From Beta vulgaris subsp. vulgaris (lineage: Eukaryota > Streptophyta > Magnoliopsida > Caryophyllales > Amaranthaceae), in the NCBI RefSeq assembly GCF_026745355.1, contig NC_079206.1, positions 5,167,044 to 5,231,043 on the forward strand: a DNA stretch of 64,000 bases, read 5' to 3'. How positions within the stretch are numbered: position 1 is the stretch's first letter; every line of letters begins with the position of its first letter. A program made the position numbers and the translations under genes. Of this stretch, positions 1-11,912 are shown piece by piece. Under the pieces are notes generated by a model, which saw only the letters and a program-made list of their open reading frames with translations, made no database searches and was not told the DNA's origin.

Positions 1-24
1 ATATCTTCTCCAATAGACAATTTT

Positions 25-555
25 TAAAGTGTCTATACGGAGATATATACTAGATACACACCCAAGAGTCTCGTTGTTGGGTAAGAAATAACTATTCGTT
101 TTGTCTCTCCTTAGGGAGCTAGTTGGAGAGCCCTTCCAAGAATCCCATTATATATGCTCTAATGGTTCTCTAGTCTCTAATAAACTCTATACTATTCTCT
201 CTCTTCAAGTTACTCCAAAAACTATATCTAAACACAACTAGCAACAATAAAACTATTTAAAGAGCTCTCCCTTTTGTATTTTCACTATGTAATGGTTTCC
301 ATGTTGATTAATAAAACTCATTCATTTGTGCCATGTGTCGCCAATTGATTGGTTAAGGCAATGGAGAGTCATATCCCATTTCTCCCAAATGGTATCTCCT
401 TCAAAAAATACTTTTAAAAGCGTCTTCATGGAAATACTCAAATACACTCAAGATATACTCAAAAGCTCTATTGTTGGATGATAAGAATTAGCTCTCCATA
501 TTTTCTTTTTTCGGAGAGCTAGTTGGAGAGCACTTTCAAGATTCCCATTTACATG
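25..555. repeat. Diverged direct repeat pair (about 25-175 and 410-555)
   Basis: Two stretches of about 140 bp resemble each other in the same orientation. Both hold a GGAGCTAGTTGGAGAGC-like core (about 115-132 and 501-521) followed by a TTCCAAGAATCCCAT / TTCAAGATTCCCAT tail. They could be the termini of a small non-coding element or a local duplication. No open frame is present. It lies upstream of the visible MADS exons, so it may be in that gene's first intron. Confidence 0.4.
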
Positions 556-1164
556 CTTAACAAAAAAGAAAGATTTTATAAGCTAATAAATGACAATTAC
601 AATAATAATCTTTACTAATTTGCAAATCAATGATTAAATACAAGTATACAACCCATGCTTTGCATTTACTCTATCTCAAATTAGTTCTCCTAATAATGGA
701 AACCATTTTCATGAAAAGATCAAGATTGTATTCCACATTTCCATTATTATTCCTTAATTTCCTCTTTTTACTCTCTCCTTTCCCATCCTTCCTCTTTCAT
801 CCATTTTCATTTTTTCTTTATTTCTTACAAATTTTATAGGGAAAATAAATAAATTATATAAGCAATAAAAACAAGAGCACAAACACAAGATGTTAAAGTG
901 TAGTTTGATAACACACTTCTATAGAAGAAAAAATTTGAATCATAAGAGTAATTTTCTCACAAGCAAGCTCTCAAGATAACCACTCTTAGCAATCTCGTTG
1001 TTAATTTAGATTTTCTACTTAAGTTTTCTCTAAACCTTCCCCTAAATAAAAAAAGTCCTTCTAATGGTCTCTAATATCCCATATATGCCACCTAACATAT
1101 TTTAATGATTACTCTAATCCTTTAGGGTATTCCTTAGCTTAATTCTAATAAGGAAATTTAACTA

Positions 1165-1391
1165 CTCACAAAATCCCTATGGCCTATACCCTGTTGTCGT
1201 CTAAAGGACATATCTCGAAAATATTCCGCCATAGTTAGAGTAGTCAACCCAACTCTAATACGTTCCCCTGGCGCATGTGCTTGCTCAGGTAGATCCACCA
1301 TCCAAAAAAAATTAGGAACTTCACTACCTATTTTTTCTTCCAAAATGTTTTTGATTGCGCATTTGATCAATTCTTGCTCCTCCAAAAACAT
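1165..1391 (-). pseudogene. atpB-like (plastid ATP synthase beta) fragment within the LTR remnant
   Basis: A 77-codon minus-strand frame contains RVGLTTLTMAEYFRD, nearly the same as the segment following the MNEPPGAR stretch in plastid ATP synthase beta subunits. Residues on either side do not continue the match: upstream reads DLPEQAHAPGERI, and the end reads SFRRQQGIGHRDFV. This is therefore a short organelle-derived or chimaeric scrap, not a gene. The known subunit is about 498 aa. The alternative is chance similarity over about 15 residues. Confidence 0.4.
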
Positions 1392-1736
1392 CTCCTCATC
1401 ACCATACTAATCTTCATCCATCATGAATGTCATCTACCTTTTCAAAGCTTCGTTGTATCACACATAATGTCTTTTCATTTTTTTCATGATCACCATGCTT
1501 TCATTAGCTATCTTCAAAACTCAATCTTGAGCTTTAAAGGAATAACCTTTACTCTCTAATCTTCCAAGTGAGATATCGCTCTCCATGCTTGGCACATACC
1601 TCACATTACCAATGCCTTCAACTTATCATCATTGTGTACTCCCCTTGACAAGCACCTTCATCTTCTACCATAAGAATTTGATCATCCTTATCATACATAA
1701 TTCACAACCACCTCCCTTTTTCCTTGGCATCATTCT

Positions 1737-2015
1737 TCACCCTTCTTGAGACATCTTCAATCTCTTGATGTCTTCTATCCTTTGCTTGCACACATCTTTG
1801 ATGTGACCCTTCTTTTTATACTGGTCTTGGTAACATTTTTTGTAACTATTGCTGAGCTTAAATTGTGATATAACCCTCACATATTGTTCATCAAATTTAC
1901 TCTCTTGAATTCTTCCATGATGTGAAAAATTTCCCATAATTCTATCTTCAATTAAATTATTCTCTTCTCTACTAGTCTTGGTCATCATATCATCATTCCT
2001 TCTCAATATTGCCAA
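1737..2015 (-). pseudogene. Degenerate gag-like fragment (copia type)
   Basis: A 92-codon minus-strand frame ends in a basic segment, CYQDQYKKKGHIKDVCKQR. This resembles a damaged retroviral-type zinc knuckle (C-X2-C-X4-H-X4-C) in which the second Cys has been lost. It lies between the putative primer-binding site (2627-2638, upstream on this strand) and the other LTR, where gag is expected. It is far shorter than a gag polyprotein and not functional. Confidence 0.4.
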
Positions 2016-3650
2016 AGCTTGACCAAAAGTAACCTCATTCTCCCAACAAATACAGAATTCATGACTTGGCCTACATAATTTTGAAATGTTAATAATAACA
2101 AAGCTTGCACATGGTTAATGATCTTCTCATTAGCATTCTATAACTATTATTCAAATGTGTTGCAACATCCTAAAAATTTATATTGCCTTATAGAGGGTGA
2201 AAAAAATAAGATCTCAATCCTTAATTTACAACTCCCATCTCAAACACTATACTTATTAGTTAAGGATTTAGAAGAATAAACTATCTCCAATTTCTCTAAT
2301 AACTCTTGAAGATCTACTAGCTTCAAATAATTACACTTAATATTAGGAGCAACTACAAGCCGAATAGTACCTATTGCTTTCTTCTTTATTGATCTCCACT
2401 TTGGATCATTCATCTCACATGACTTCTTCTAAAGGATCGCATCATCAAATCCTTGTTCCACCAACAAATATTCCGTCGAACTTGAACTGTATAGTTCACA
2501 TTTCCATCAAATTGTGAAATTGAGAGCTTGAAATATTACCCAAGTTCATGTCTTTCCTTGAGTCCTAACCCCAAAGATCACAACTTTGGCTCCAGATACA
2601 CCCATAAGGCAAATATTCAACTTGTAGCTCTGATACCAATTTAATCGGAACCTTAGAAGGAGCAAATCAAATAAACAACAATAAATTAGAGTGAAAACAC
2701 AAGATTTTATTAGGTAAAATTTGACTACCTAGCTACTTTTACAAACAAAAGCATGAAGTAGAAGAGTAATTCCATCATAAACTAATGCTAAATTTAGTCA
2801 AATGTTAAATGGGCCTAGGTTGCACCCGTTAATAGAGATGAGTTTGGACAATTTATAAGTTCAAGGAGGTTCCATCTTAAAATCAATTGGAAATAGGAGC
2901 AAGTCATCAGGCTTATTAATTGTTTATTCCACTCCCCATTTTCAATGTGGGATAACACTTTATACTCATATGTAGGTTGTTAGAAGGATCTCAACAACAA
3001 ATGCACAAGATTATCACTCTTAGCAAGTTCTTTACTACTCGTAGTGATTTGTGTCCCTACTTACAATCTTTCTCAAAACCTTCGCTTAAACCAGTAACAT
3101 AGTATCTTTTAAAAAGCTCTCTACATAGAAATCTACAATCAACTATAAACATAAAAAAATCTTGAAAATTTATCAATAATATCTCATACATGCCACCTAA
3201 TAACATATTCCAAAGATTCCTCTAATCATTTAGGATATATACTAAACTTATAACTTCAATATTTTTGTGGTGTGACCTATATATCTATCCGCTAAGATTG
3301 TATAAAATTTCTCCCCTTAGAAATTCTCTTCCAACAACTTCTAGTTGCACCATTGCGATGTTGCTCCTACACAATAATGTCTTAAGTTTTCTTGTGAAGA
3401 ACCAAACAAACGAGTTACAATTGTGTTTCCCATGAAAATTTTCTTTTCGATTTAAAATAATATTTTTCATCCAATGGAATATAACCTAAATGATTGAATT
3501 AATCCTGTAAGATTTCAAAATGGGATCTTATATACGAACTCTTCGTGTTTTGAAATACTAGACCACCCAAAAAAGTTTTTGATTGGTTGTAATTCCTTCC
3601 CTAAAACTAGCTAGAGGTGAGATCTAGATGGTGGTTTGCATTCAAAAGTT

Positions 3651-3995
3651 TAAGGGTGTGTTTGGTTGGGAGGGAAGTTTCTTTTAGGAAAACTATTTTC
3701 CTCACTTTTCTCTGTTTCTACGTTTGGGTCGGATTGAGGAAGGGAAATATGGGCTGAACTTTATTTTTCAATGGTGAAAAATTACTTTCTCTAGGGAGGC
3801 AAGGGAAGTCACACTTTCTCCCGCTTTATCAAACTATCACAACACAAACAAATTAAAGGAAAATGGGTTCAAAGGAAATGACTTTCCTTGCAATCAAACA
3901 AAGAAAAATCAATTTAAAATTGAGTTTTCTACTTGAAAATGGTTTACATGGAAAATCACTTTTCATTATTTTTCGTCCAATTAAACACACCCTAA
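3651..3995. mobile_element. Tourist-like MITE with TAA target duplication
   Basis: The ends form an inverted repeat, GGGTGTGTTTGGTTGG at 3654 and CCAATTAAACACACCC ending at 3992. They are flanked by TAA on both sides (3651-3653 and 3993-3995). A 3-bp TWA duplication with G-rich termini is the PIF/Harbinger (Tourist) signature. Total length is about 340 bp with no coding capacity. Confidence 0.75.
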
Positions 3996-4601
3996 GTGGT
4001 GGTGGCTAGGGAAATGAGAGAGGGGAAGACAAGGAGGAATTAAGAGATTCGTAAACCAAACACCCAAAATGCAATTGTTTACTTCCCCACTCCCAACCAA
4101 AGAAGATCAAAGGAGAGTTTTCTTTTCCTTTTACTTTTTTTTTTGGTTACATGAAAGAAAAACTAGGCTTGGTTCCTAATATAGGACTAGCCTACAGCAT
4201 CCTTTTCGGATGATGGAAGAAAAAACCAAATCAGAAGAAGAAAACCAATACAATAAAGACGAAGCTTCATGACCCCTATGAGCCATGAAATCCGCCGCTT
4301 GATTCGCTTCCCTAAAAAATTGTGGTTGAACAAGACCTTAGGAACACTCTTCAAGTCTTCAACCGAATCAGAGATCAAAATAGAAATTTCCCACGTAACC
4401 TTCCAATTCTTAGTTCATTTAATTTCCTTGTATCTGTACATGTATCGAGATGATAAAAAGTTGCTCCTCCATTAGATGGGCTAATTGATCTCAAATCCAA
4501 TCTGCAGTGAGTCAAATGTATGTTTGGTCATATTATTATGATTCAACAAAATAGAATGGCCATTAGTAACTTTTTTTCATGGCTTTGTTGTCATGTTGCA
4601 G
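3996..4601. other. Non-coding stretch before the first visible MADS exon
   Basis: No gene, tRNA or clear repeat is visible here. If the MADS gene is intact, this is the 3' part of its first intron, ending in the acceptor TTGCAG at 4596-4601. Confidence 0.5.
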
Positions 4602-7600
4602 TACGACTAAGACAATTGATCGGTACCAAAAGCATATGAAGGATCTGCGTGGAGTGAAAAGTAAAGTGTTGGATCAAAAAAATTTGCTGGTAAATTTCTA
4701 TTCATTGTTTATATAAAAAGGTAGAATATAATTATATTATATACTTTTCGATTCATAAGCAAGTCTGAATTATATTCTTCATATATTTCACTGGAATTTA
4801 AATTCTTTTTTTTATGAATAAGCAGACCAACATGTCAATCCTTTTCAAGATAATTAATTAGGTAATTAGGTGTCGATGTCATCTAACTTAGTTTGTTAAA
4901 CCTCGAGGTAGTTTTTAAGACTTCAATGGAAAAAAGAGACCGTAACTTAGTTTGAAACAAGATATGTCATCTAACTTGGTTGCTAACATTGGATAGTTTT
5001 TATGACTTAAAAAGGAAAAAAGAGAATGTAAGTAGTAGCGTGCAAATTGAAGGTACAGTAAGCATAAGCATTGTTATGCATATAAACTAATCGTATATAA
5101 ATCTAATTGGTACCAGATTTGGTCTTAATATTGTATTAATGAAGTGCAAGAAAAGCAACAATCTCATGTTGTTTATGTTGAATATTGTTGTTGTCTCATG
5201 TTGCTCCTGCTAGCTTAGGAAGACTCAGATGCACCTTTTCTTTATTTTCTTACTTTGTAAATAACACTTGCAATTTTAAGCATGGTAAATTGGGACTAGG
5301 GTTTTAAAGTATTGATCATGAGTCGGGTTGGACCATATATCATCGGTCAAGTTAGGTTATGTAAGCGACATACCAATAAAATAGCTTGACCATTTCAAAA
5401 TAGGTTGTAAGTTTCATCAATCGGGTCCATATCTTCTGTGATATTACTTACTATCTCAATATAATTACTATTCACTATAATTTTACAAATCATCGAAAAA
5501 ATAAATGTTATTATGTAAAATAAAATTGGATTCGTGCTAGTTTATATTGAAATTATCAACTTTGCGTAGTTATTGTAAATAGATCGTAAAAATATTAATA
5601 GTCAAAATGAAACAACGACGAACATGATATGAGGGAGTGCTAGATACTAGATGCAGGGGCGGATTCAGGATTCTGGACCAGGAGTAGCGCAACTTTACAT
5701 TACTAGAAACTCAAAAAAAAAAAGTTCGTAATTACTAAATTCAAATGTTACAAAATCCTAAATGTTACAAATCAATCATATATCACTACCAAATTTCCAC
5801 AAATTCAACCCAATTAACAATCATACTTCACAACAATCAATCAAATTTCCACAAATTCAACCCAATTAACAATCATACATTCATACTTCACAACAATCAA
5901 TCAAATTTCTACAAATTCAACCCAATTAACAATCATACATTCATACTTCACAACAATCAATCAAATTTCCACAAATTCAGCCCAACTAACAATGAAAAAA
6001 ACGACAACAACCAATCAAAATTTAACCTCAATCAAAATTTCAACCCAATACCCAATAACAAATAACAATCATACTTCAGTATTTCACAACAATGAACAAT
6101 CAAATTCCACAGACCACAAATTCAGCCTAACTCTTAACAAACAATAAAAAATCTGCCAACTAGTAATTCCACATAACACATACACATTTAACTCTTAACT
6201 AACAATGAAAAATCTGCCAAATAACAATCTTAGAGGAAAGCAAAAGAAAGTTACCTGAACGGAAGTACGGAAGACGGAATGTCTGTAGCCCTGAACGCCG
6301 GAACTCGAAAGGCCGAACCGCCGCTGTGTCGCCACTTGCTGTCTCGCCGACCAATTTACACGAAAACTGCGTCTGCCATTAGAGTCTAGAGAGCCGAGAA
6401 GAAAGAAAAATAAGGTTAAGAGAAGACTCAAATTTAGGGCTAGATCTAGATTACAATTCGCGGAAAAGTAAACTTACCATTTTCTCGGACCTCGGTTTCT
6501 CCGACGCGAAGACGATCGAAACTGAAGAGTTGAGAAAAAACACTCCGGCGAGACTCGATTTTCCGACGACTTGAGAGTTTGAGACTTGAGAGAGAGAGAG
6601 AGAGAGAGGGGACTTGAGACTTGAGAGAGCGAAATTCCCAAATGAAACACGCTGCTGAATTTTTTTGCGATTTTTGGCGATTTTTTGAATTTTTTTTTTT
6701 TTTTTAAAAGCAGGGGTAGCACGTGCTACCCCTTGTTACCACGTGGCTCCGCCATGAGTATCTCAAGCAGTTAAAGAAAGTATTATACTACAGGTGAGAA
6801 CTTTTGGAAGAGTGGAAAGGCCAATCAACTGCAAGTGAATCTGTATGGTGTATCCAAGACCTTGATATATATATTCAGAACTCCACAACAAAATATACTT
6901 CCTCCGTTTTGTTTTTAATGCAATAAAGAGGTATTATTTGTGAGATATAAAATATTCATTTGTTGCATTTAAAACGAAACCGAGGAAGTATGAATTTATA
7001 AGAATTTCCCGGAATCATTGAGTGGAGTTTCTATATGTCCCTGAATATCTCAATCTGTGTAACTGCATGCATTAGCACTTTAGCAGCATTTGTCAACTTA
7101 CAGAATCCGTATTTTTCATGCAGCAATTCAAGGATGATACTATTGAGCTTGAGAAGAAGTTAAAAAGTCTCGAACTTTCTAAACGGTTAGGCAATTCAAT
7201 CAACTAATTGAATCATGCATGTTCTAGCTAGCTAGCTAACTCTTCTACAACTTATGCATGTTTTTATGGGTTTCTAGGAAATTACTTGGAGATGGTCTAG
7301 AGGCATGTTCCATTGATGAGCTTCAAGAATTAGAAAAACAATTAGATAAAAGTCTTTCCAGTATCCGAGCAAGAAAGGTACATAATCTTATCTGAATTTA
7401 TTGGCGCTTATCTAAATTAAAATAAACTTGTTTAGAACTTACCTGTTGTTATTTATGCGAACTTATTTGTCTTAAAGCTTATTTTTTAAGGTGAACAGAA
7501 TAAATGCTACATGCATATCTGATCTGGTTTAACCAATTTACTACTGTTTTCTCCCAGAATGCATTGTACAAAGAGCAGATTAATAAGTTGTATGAAGAGG

Positions 7601-9531
7601 TAAGATAAATTCACAAGTTTTACTGCACAAGTTGATTGTTTTTAGGTTATTGAACGAGCTCAGATTAATGACATACGTCATTTACCTTCTTTTATAGTTG
7701 CATGTTTTCAAAGACTTCATTTGTTGTAGTACTTATTTTAAATATTAGACGTTTGCTTATTTTTTCCGTTATATATTTTGGATCCGTAGGAGAAGCACTT
7801 AATCAAAGAAAATGTCCGGTTGAAAGATAAGGTAAGTAGTTTCATATCATACGTTGCCTAATTGTTTTTTTTTCTTATAGGCTCCGTTTCGTAGGGCGTA
7901 AAACGTTTTCCCGGAAAACTGTTTTCCTCTATTTTCAGTTTTACATTGTTTGGTTAGCAAAAGAGTGTAAAACCATTTTCCCTTGGGTTAAATTTACTCT
8001 CCCAATGATGGAAAACCATTTTCCTTTCAAAATGAAGGGAAAACTATTTTCCTTATCTCTCTTGTACACTCTTCTCACTACCTCCTTACTTTCCCTTTCA
8101 TTTTCCTTTGACTTCATCATTTTTATTACATCGAACCAAACAACGGAAAACTAATTTTGGAATTGTGTTTTCCATTGTAAATTATTTTCCATGAAAATCA
8201 TTTTACACTGAAAATGTTTTACGCCCTACCAAACGGAGTCATAGTGTAAGTATTCCTGGATTGTTGCATGTCCTACATTTGGCGAGTAACGGACAACCGT
8301 TATGATCATTTTATTCGCAATATTGATTTGATGCGGAAGTATGCTTTTGATAGAAGACAAAACATGTGATTTTGTGTTGAATTGGAGTACATGGCAACTA
8401 CTTTAGTTGGTAAAATCTTATGAGATGAAGTCCATAAGGCTTGAAATTGAATCTCGTTCATATTTTTGTGGTTATATACGCACTCAAAAGAAGTGAATCT
8501 ATATATTAAACTAAATGATGGTAGATGAGAATGCCTTTTAATAATAATAGGTTATATGTAATTAGAGGTCATTCTATATAATTGATTTATAATAAATATG
8601 AGTATCTTTCGATATTTCTGCTTCTATTTCCCCATGCCACAAGTAGTAGTCTTTATCAGAAAATTTCGTAAAAATTATATGAGGAAGCATATACCAAGTA
8701 GTACTTGATATAGTGAAAGAAATAATCTAACAATCTTAAGATTGTGAGATAAAGCCCTAGTAATGGTACTAGGAATTCCCCTTACTTTACCCCCTACTTT
8801 TATTTTAAAGGGGCCTTGCCTGATAAGCTGAATTGGGTCGACCTATGAAAGGTTTTGGTTTCCTAGGGATTAGGGCACTTCTTTTTACCATATATATAAA
8901 TAAAAAAAAAGAGGGAGCGTAAGTGGACTAGTACATTAGGATGATCAAGTTTAGTATAAATCATACCTAAAGATAGTATAGAAATTAAGGTTTTGTTCAC
9001 TTATGTTAAACACACGTTTTTTCATGAGCTATTGTAGTATTGTATCAATGTATCTCATGATGTTGCCCTATAATTACAACATGTACTTGATTCTCTTTCC
9101 AAAAGTATACAATAAGATGTGGTTCATCTCATAATATAGGGGAATATAATGATGATGCTCTTTTATTCGATCAACTTTGATATGTATTTGTTAGTTTCGA
9201 TTTCTATAATGTATGATTTTGTATTATAATTTAATTTTATTTAAAATGTTGCGCATTTAACTTAGAAAAAAACTTGTGTTGTAAATAAAGTATCCATCAT
9301 AACACATATCTGGATACATACTCTGTGCATGAATGTTTTATACCCTACAAATAATAGCGAAATTCTAATGGGTGATTGCTAAATCCAACTTCTCAGGTTC
9401 TCAATTCTTCACCAGATCTGCTACGTCGCCAACAACGAGCAGATGATCAGGAGATCAGCATGCAAGATGTAGAAACTGAACTATTTATAGGACCACCAGA
9501 AAGCAGAAACAACACTAGATACCTGCCATAG
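4602..9531 (+). CDS. TM3/SOC1-type MADS-box protein, 3' portion (K-box and C-terminal exons)
   Basis: Seven exons are visible: 4602-4689, 7124-7185, 7278-7377, 7558-7599, 7790-7831 and 9397-9531 plus an unseen upstream first exon (six in the window). All joins keep phase and have GT-AG borders. The product starts TKTIDRYQKHMKDLR, continues through the K-box (IELEKKLKSLE, GLEACSIDELQELEKQL, SLSSIRARK) and ends with DVETELFIGPPESR, the SOC1 motif of the TM3/SOC1 clade. Known members are nuclear transcription factors that promote flowering, and the K-box mediates dimerisation. The DNA-binding MADS domain is not in this window. Family members carry it on exon 1 followed by a long intron, so it may lie upstream of position 1; otherwise this is a truncated copy. 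Intron 2 (4690-7123) holds a hAT-like element and a Stowaway-like MITE, and the intron before the last exon holds another MITE. Confidence 0.85.
5654..6756. mobile_element. hAT-like non-autonomous element in the MADS gene intron
   Basis: The left end starts CAGGGGCGGATTCAG and the right end reads GGCTCCGCCATG, an imperfect inverted pair of the CAGNGGCGGA type common in plant hAT elements. No 8-bp target duplication was found, so the ends are provisional. The right third (about 6230-6660) is GC-richer, contains a (GA)n tract near 6590-6610, and resembles a promoter or first exon on the minus strand. No transposase is recognisable. Confidence 0.5.
5790..5991 (+). repeat. 60-bp tandem repeat, about 3.5 copies
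   Basis: Copies begin at 5790, 5842, 5902 and 5962 with CAAATTTCCACAAATTCAAC. The first copy lacks 8 bp, the next two are 60 bp, and the last is partial. The block sits inside the hAT-like element and gives a repetitive Asn-rich translation that should not be taken for a protein. Confidence 0.85.
6896..6990. mobile_element. Short Stowaway-like MITE
   Basis: A 95-bp element bounded by TA on each side has inverted ends CTTCCTCCGTTTTG and CGAAACCGAGGAAG. The ends keep pairing inward (TAATGCAA with TTGCATTTA), so the whole element can form one hairpin. It lies in an intron of the MADS gene. Confidence 0.75.
7880..8240. mobile_element. MITE with GGCTCCGTTT ends
   Basis: Long inverted ends (GGCTCCGTTTCGTAGGGCGT and its partner ending CTACCAAACGGAGTC) enclose 361 bp without coding capacity. 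ATA flanks both sides (7877-7879 and 8241-8243). It lies in the intron before the last exon of the MADS gene. A relative with similar ends is at 54559-54910. Confidence 0.75.
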
Positions 9532-9866
9532 AATTTAACTTGAAACAATTACAAAAGCATTGACTAGCTCTTTATCTATCAATTTACGTTTCATGCACTT
9601 TACATCTCCAAGTTTGTGAAGCTAGTTTGTCAACCTTTACATTTGCAAACTACTTCTGAATTGTGGTTTGACTGATAAATAATGAGAAGTGTATTACAGA
9701 GAGAATGAAATGACCATGTTGACTTGTCTCTTATGAAATTGAGTACAAAAACTTTAACTTCCTGTGGCCGTGAGTAGTAACTGTTTGATTTTTTGTTAGG
9801 CATGCAAATTCGCCTGCGGGGTAGACAGGTAAACATGTGTTCGCACAGCAGTCAACACGATTCGAT

Positions 9867-10155
9867 GTACCCCGTCCGTCTTTTTTTATTTGCTACATTT
9901 TGCCATTTAGGGGTGTTTCAATTTATTTGCTACATTTGCAAATATTTCCATATATAGTACATAGGTCCCACACTTTATTTACAAATTTGCCATCACTCCC
10001 TTCTTGATTTTGTAAATGTTTCCATATATAATACATAGGTCCCACAATTTACCTATTTGCTTTTTTGTTAATTCCATTTATGTCAATGGTCCCCACTCCC
10101 TCATTGGTCTTTGTGAAAAAGTGCTTGTAGCAAATAAAAAAAGACGGAGGGAGTA
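9867..10155. mobile_element. Stowaway-type MITE downstream of the MADS gene
   Basis: Inverted ends CCCCGTCCGTCTTTTTTTAT and AAAAAAAGACGGAGGGAG are each bounded by TA. The interior is non-coding and includes two imperfect copies of a CATATATAATACATAGGTCC segment. Confidence 0.8.
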
Positions 10156-10212
10156 GTGAATTTGTTTGGAGTCACCAACAAGTTTATAAATCTAAGGATA
10201 ATTTATCAAAAA

Positions 10213-10604
10213 CAGATCTTTTATATTATACTTTTTGTGAGATAATATATCACCTTAAAACTTATGTATTTTGTGAGATACAACCTTATTTTGTTTTCAG
10301 GCGTTGACCCACTACTTTCTAAGTTCTTATATACCACTTTTTTTTTATTGATGTTGCACGAGTGTCGGGTTTTCCCTTTTTCGATGCTTGCCTCTCCATT
10401 TCCTCCTCAAAGAGAGTACAAACTCTGTGCACGTATAGAGCATATGGGGAATTTAAGTGTTCAATATTGCAAACTATTGGGTCAACCGGTCAATGTCTAG
10501 GAAAACAAGGTAAGGTTATTTCTTAATTTTTAAGGTATTAGTTAAATTACGAGAAAAATTACAAAAGATTGTTTTTCGCAAAAAGTGGTATATAAAAGGT
10601 CTAT
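10213..10604. mobile_element. Dispersed inverted-repeat element, copy 1
   Basis: The left end (AGATCTTTTATATTATACTT) pairs with the right end (AAGTGGTATATAAAAGGTCT). The interior contains a GAGATACAACCTTATTTTG segment. A diverged second copy occupies about 63565-64000, so this is a repeat family. The frames inside it are not conserved between copies. Confidence 0.6.
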
Positions 10605-11137
10605 AAAGACAAATATCATTATATCAAATGAAAATTGACTATTTCATATGATACATAGTGCAAAATAAATTATTGTGAACTGGGTCCATTCAAGTTTTTT
10701 TGAAAATCAAACACATTCAAATATTGAGAATCAAAGGAAATATATCTATACAAAGGAAACCGTATTGCGAATTGGCTCGCCAACGTTGGAGTGGCTCAAA
10801 CTCTGGAGATTTCGATCTTGGAGGATATTCCTATAGCTCTTAGTAGATTGTTAGATGGAGATGCTCGAGGCATGCATGGCTTTCCCTCGATGAATTCCTC
10901 CTTAGCTGTAGTTGGTTGTTTTTGTTTCTGGTTATTCATGTTTATTTTCTCTTTGTTTAGGATGTATTTCTTTCATTTGCATTAAAAAAAACTGACTAAT
11001 GTTCCCCAAAGAAATTAAGCATAAATTCATGCGATCAAAGAGGGTTTTCGATCAATGAGAATAACAAACGAGTGGAATAACTATATTTTGATTTTAGATT
11101 GTAAAAGAGCAATTGAAAAAACTAATATATCCATGTA
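10605..11137. other. Intergenic, nothing recognised
   Basis: AT-rich sequence between the repeat copy and the small Helitron. No gene or repeat termini are visible. The 64-codon frame at 10791 has no family motif. Confidence 0.4.
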
Positions 11138-11386
11138 TCTATACTAATATATTAAAAAACTTAAACAAGTCTACACGCTACATAATACTATTTCTTTAGT
11201 TGTTTTTATTCTAAGTAATCAGACATCAGCATACATGAAAAAAAATAGAAACTTGTTTTTTTAAAACAAATATAACCACGTGACACCTCGGGTTAAATTC
11301 TAACCAATAAACTATGCAACATTAAATATTATTTTTTAATATGAAAATATTAATAACCCTCGGCATCTCTCGAACCTAATAACTAG
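11138..11386 (+). mobile_element. Small non-autonomous Helitron
   Basis: The 5' end reads TCTATACTAATATATTAAAA, preceded by A. The 3' end reads CCTAATAACTAG after a weak CTCGG...CTCGA hairpin. The 5' terminus is identical over 20 bases to that of the minus-strand element at 48183-48520, so both belong to one family. The base after CTAG is A, not the expected T, so this copy is probably old. Confidence 0.55.
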
Positions 11387-11639
11387 ATTATCTTTATTAT
11401 ATAAGTGAAGGAAGAGTAAGATGGTGTCCCCTTACAAAATATCAGATATACCCTTAATGAATTCAAATTGCCATATATATAAAAAATAATCTTTTCTTTT
11501 TCCTACTTGCCATATATTTTGAACAAGTTAACAATGGAATTAAATTTGCAATTTCAATTAAATATTAAACGAAGAAGAATGAATTCCTCTTCTTATATAT
11601 GCGTGAAAAACTCACATAAAAAATCAAATTGACAATATA

Positions 11640-11905
11640 ACTTGATTTTCGGGCGGGTTTGAGCAAAATTTTTTAGCCCGCGATCGGACTCGCCCTGATT
11701 TTTTTGCTTTGGGGAGCCAAAAATGACTTTTTAGTCTATTTTTTGACCCGGTCCGATTTTAGCTCGAAAAACCCACTGATTTTCGTCCGAAATAACGGGC
11801 TTTGAATACAAAAATTGTGCCCAAATTTTGACCCCACTTGATCAATGGACAAGTTTTTTTAGGCACGGTCCGACCCAATCCATAATCACCTCTATGATCG
11901 GATAT
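11640..11905. mobile_element. GC-richer hAT-like MITE fragment
   Basis: A stretch rich in GGGC/GCCC and GTCCGA words ends in CATAATCACCTCTA, which resembles the terminus of plant hAT-derived MITEs. No matching left terminus or duplication was found. Confidence 0.3.
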
Positions 11906-11912
11906 AAGTAAA

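Larger units (their letters stand above)
860..3260 (-). mobile_element. Decayed copia-like LTR retrotransposon remnant
   Basis: A match to the initiator-Met tRNA primer-binding site (TGGTATCAGAGC on the minus strand, 2627-2638) marks the edge of an LTR. Two related flanks support an LTR pair: both about 1085-1135 and about 3185-3235 read TGCCACCTAA...ACATATT...CTCTAATC.TTTAGG.TAT. The internal part (about 1160-2626) is much too short for a complete gag-pol element, and no pol motif is visible. The remnant is on the minus strand, opposite to the nearby MADS gene. LTR edges are approximate because both copies are eroded. Confidence 0.5.
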
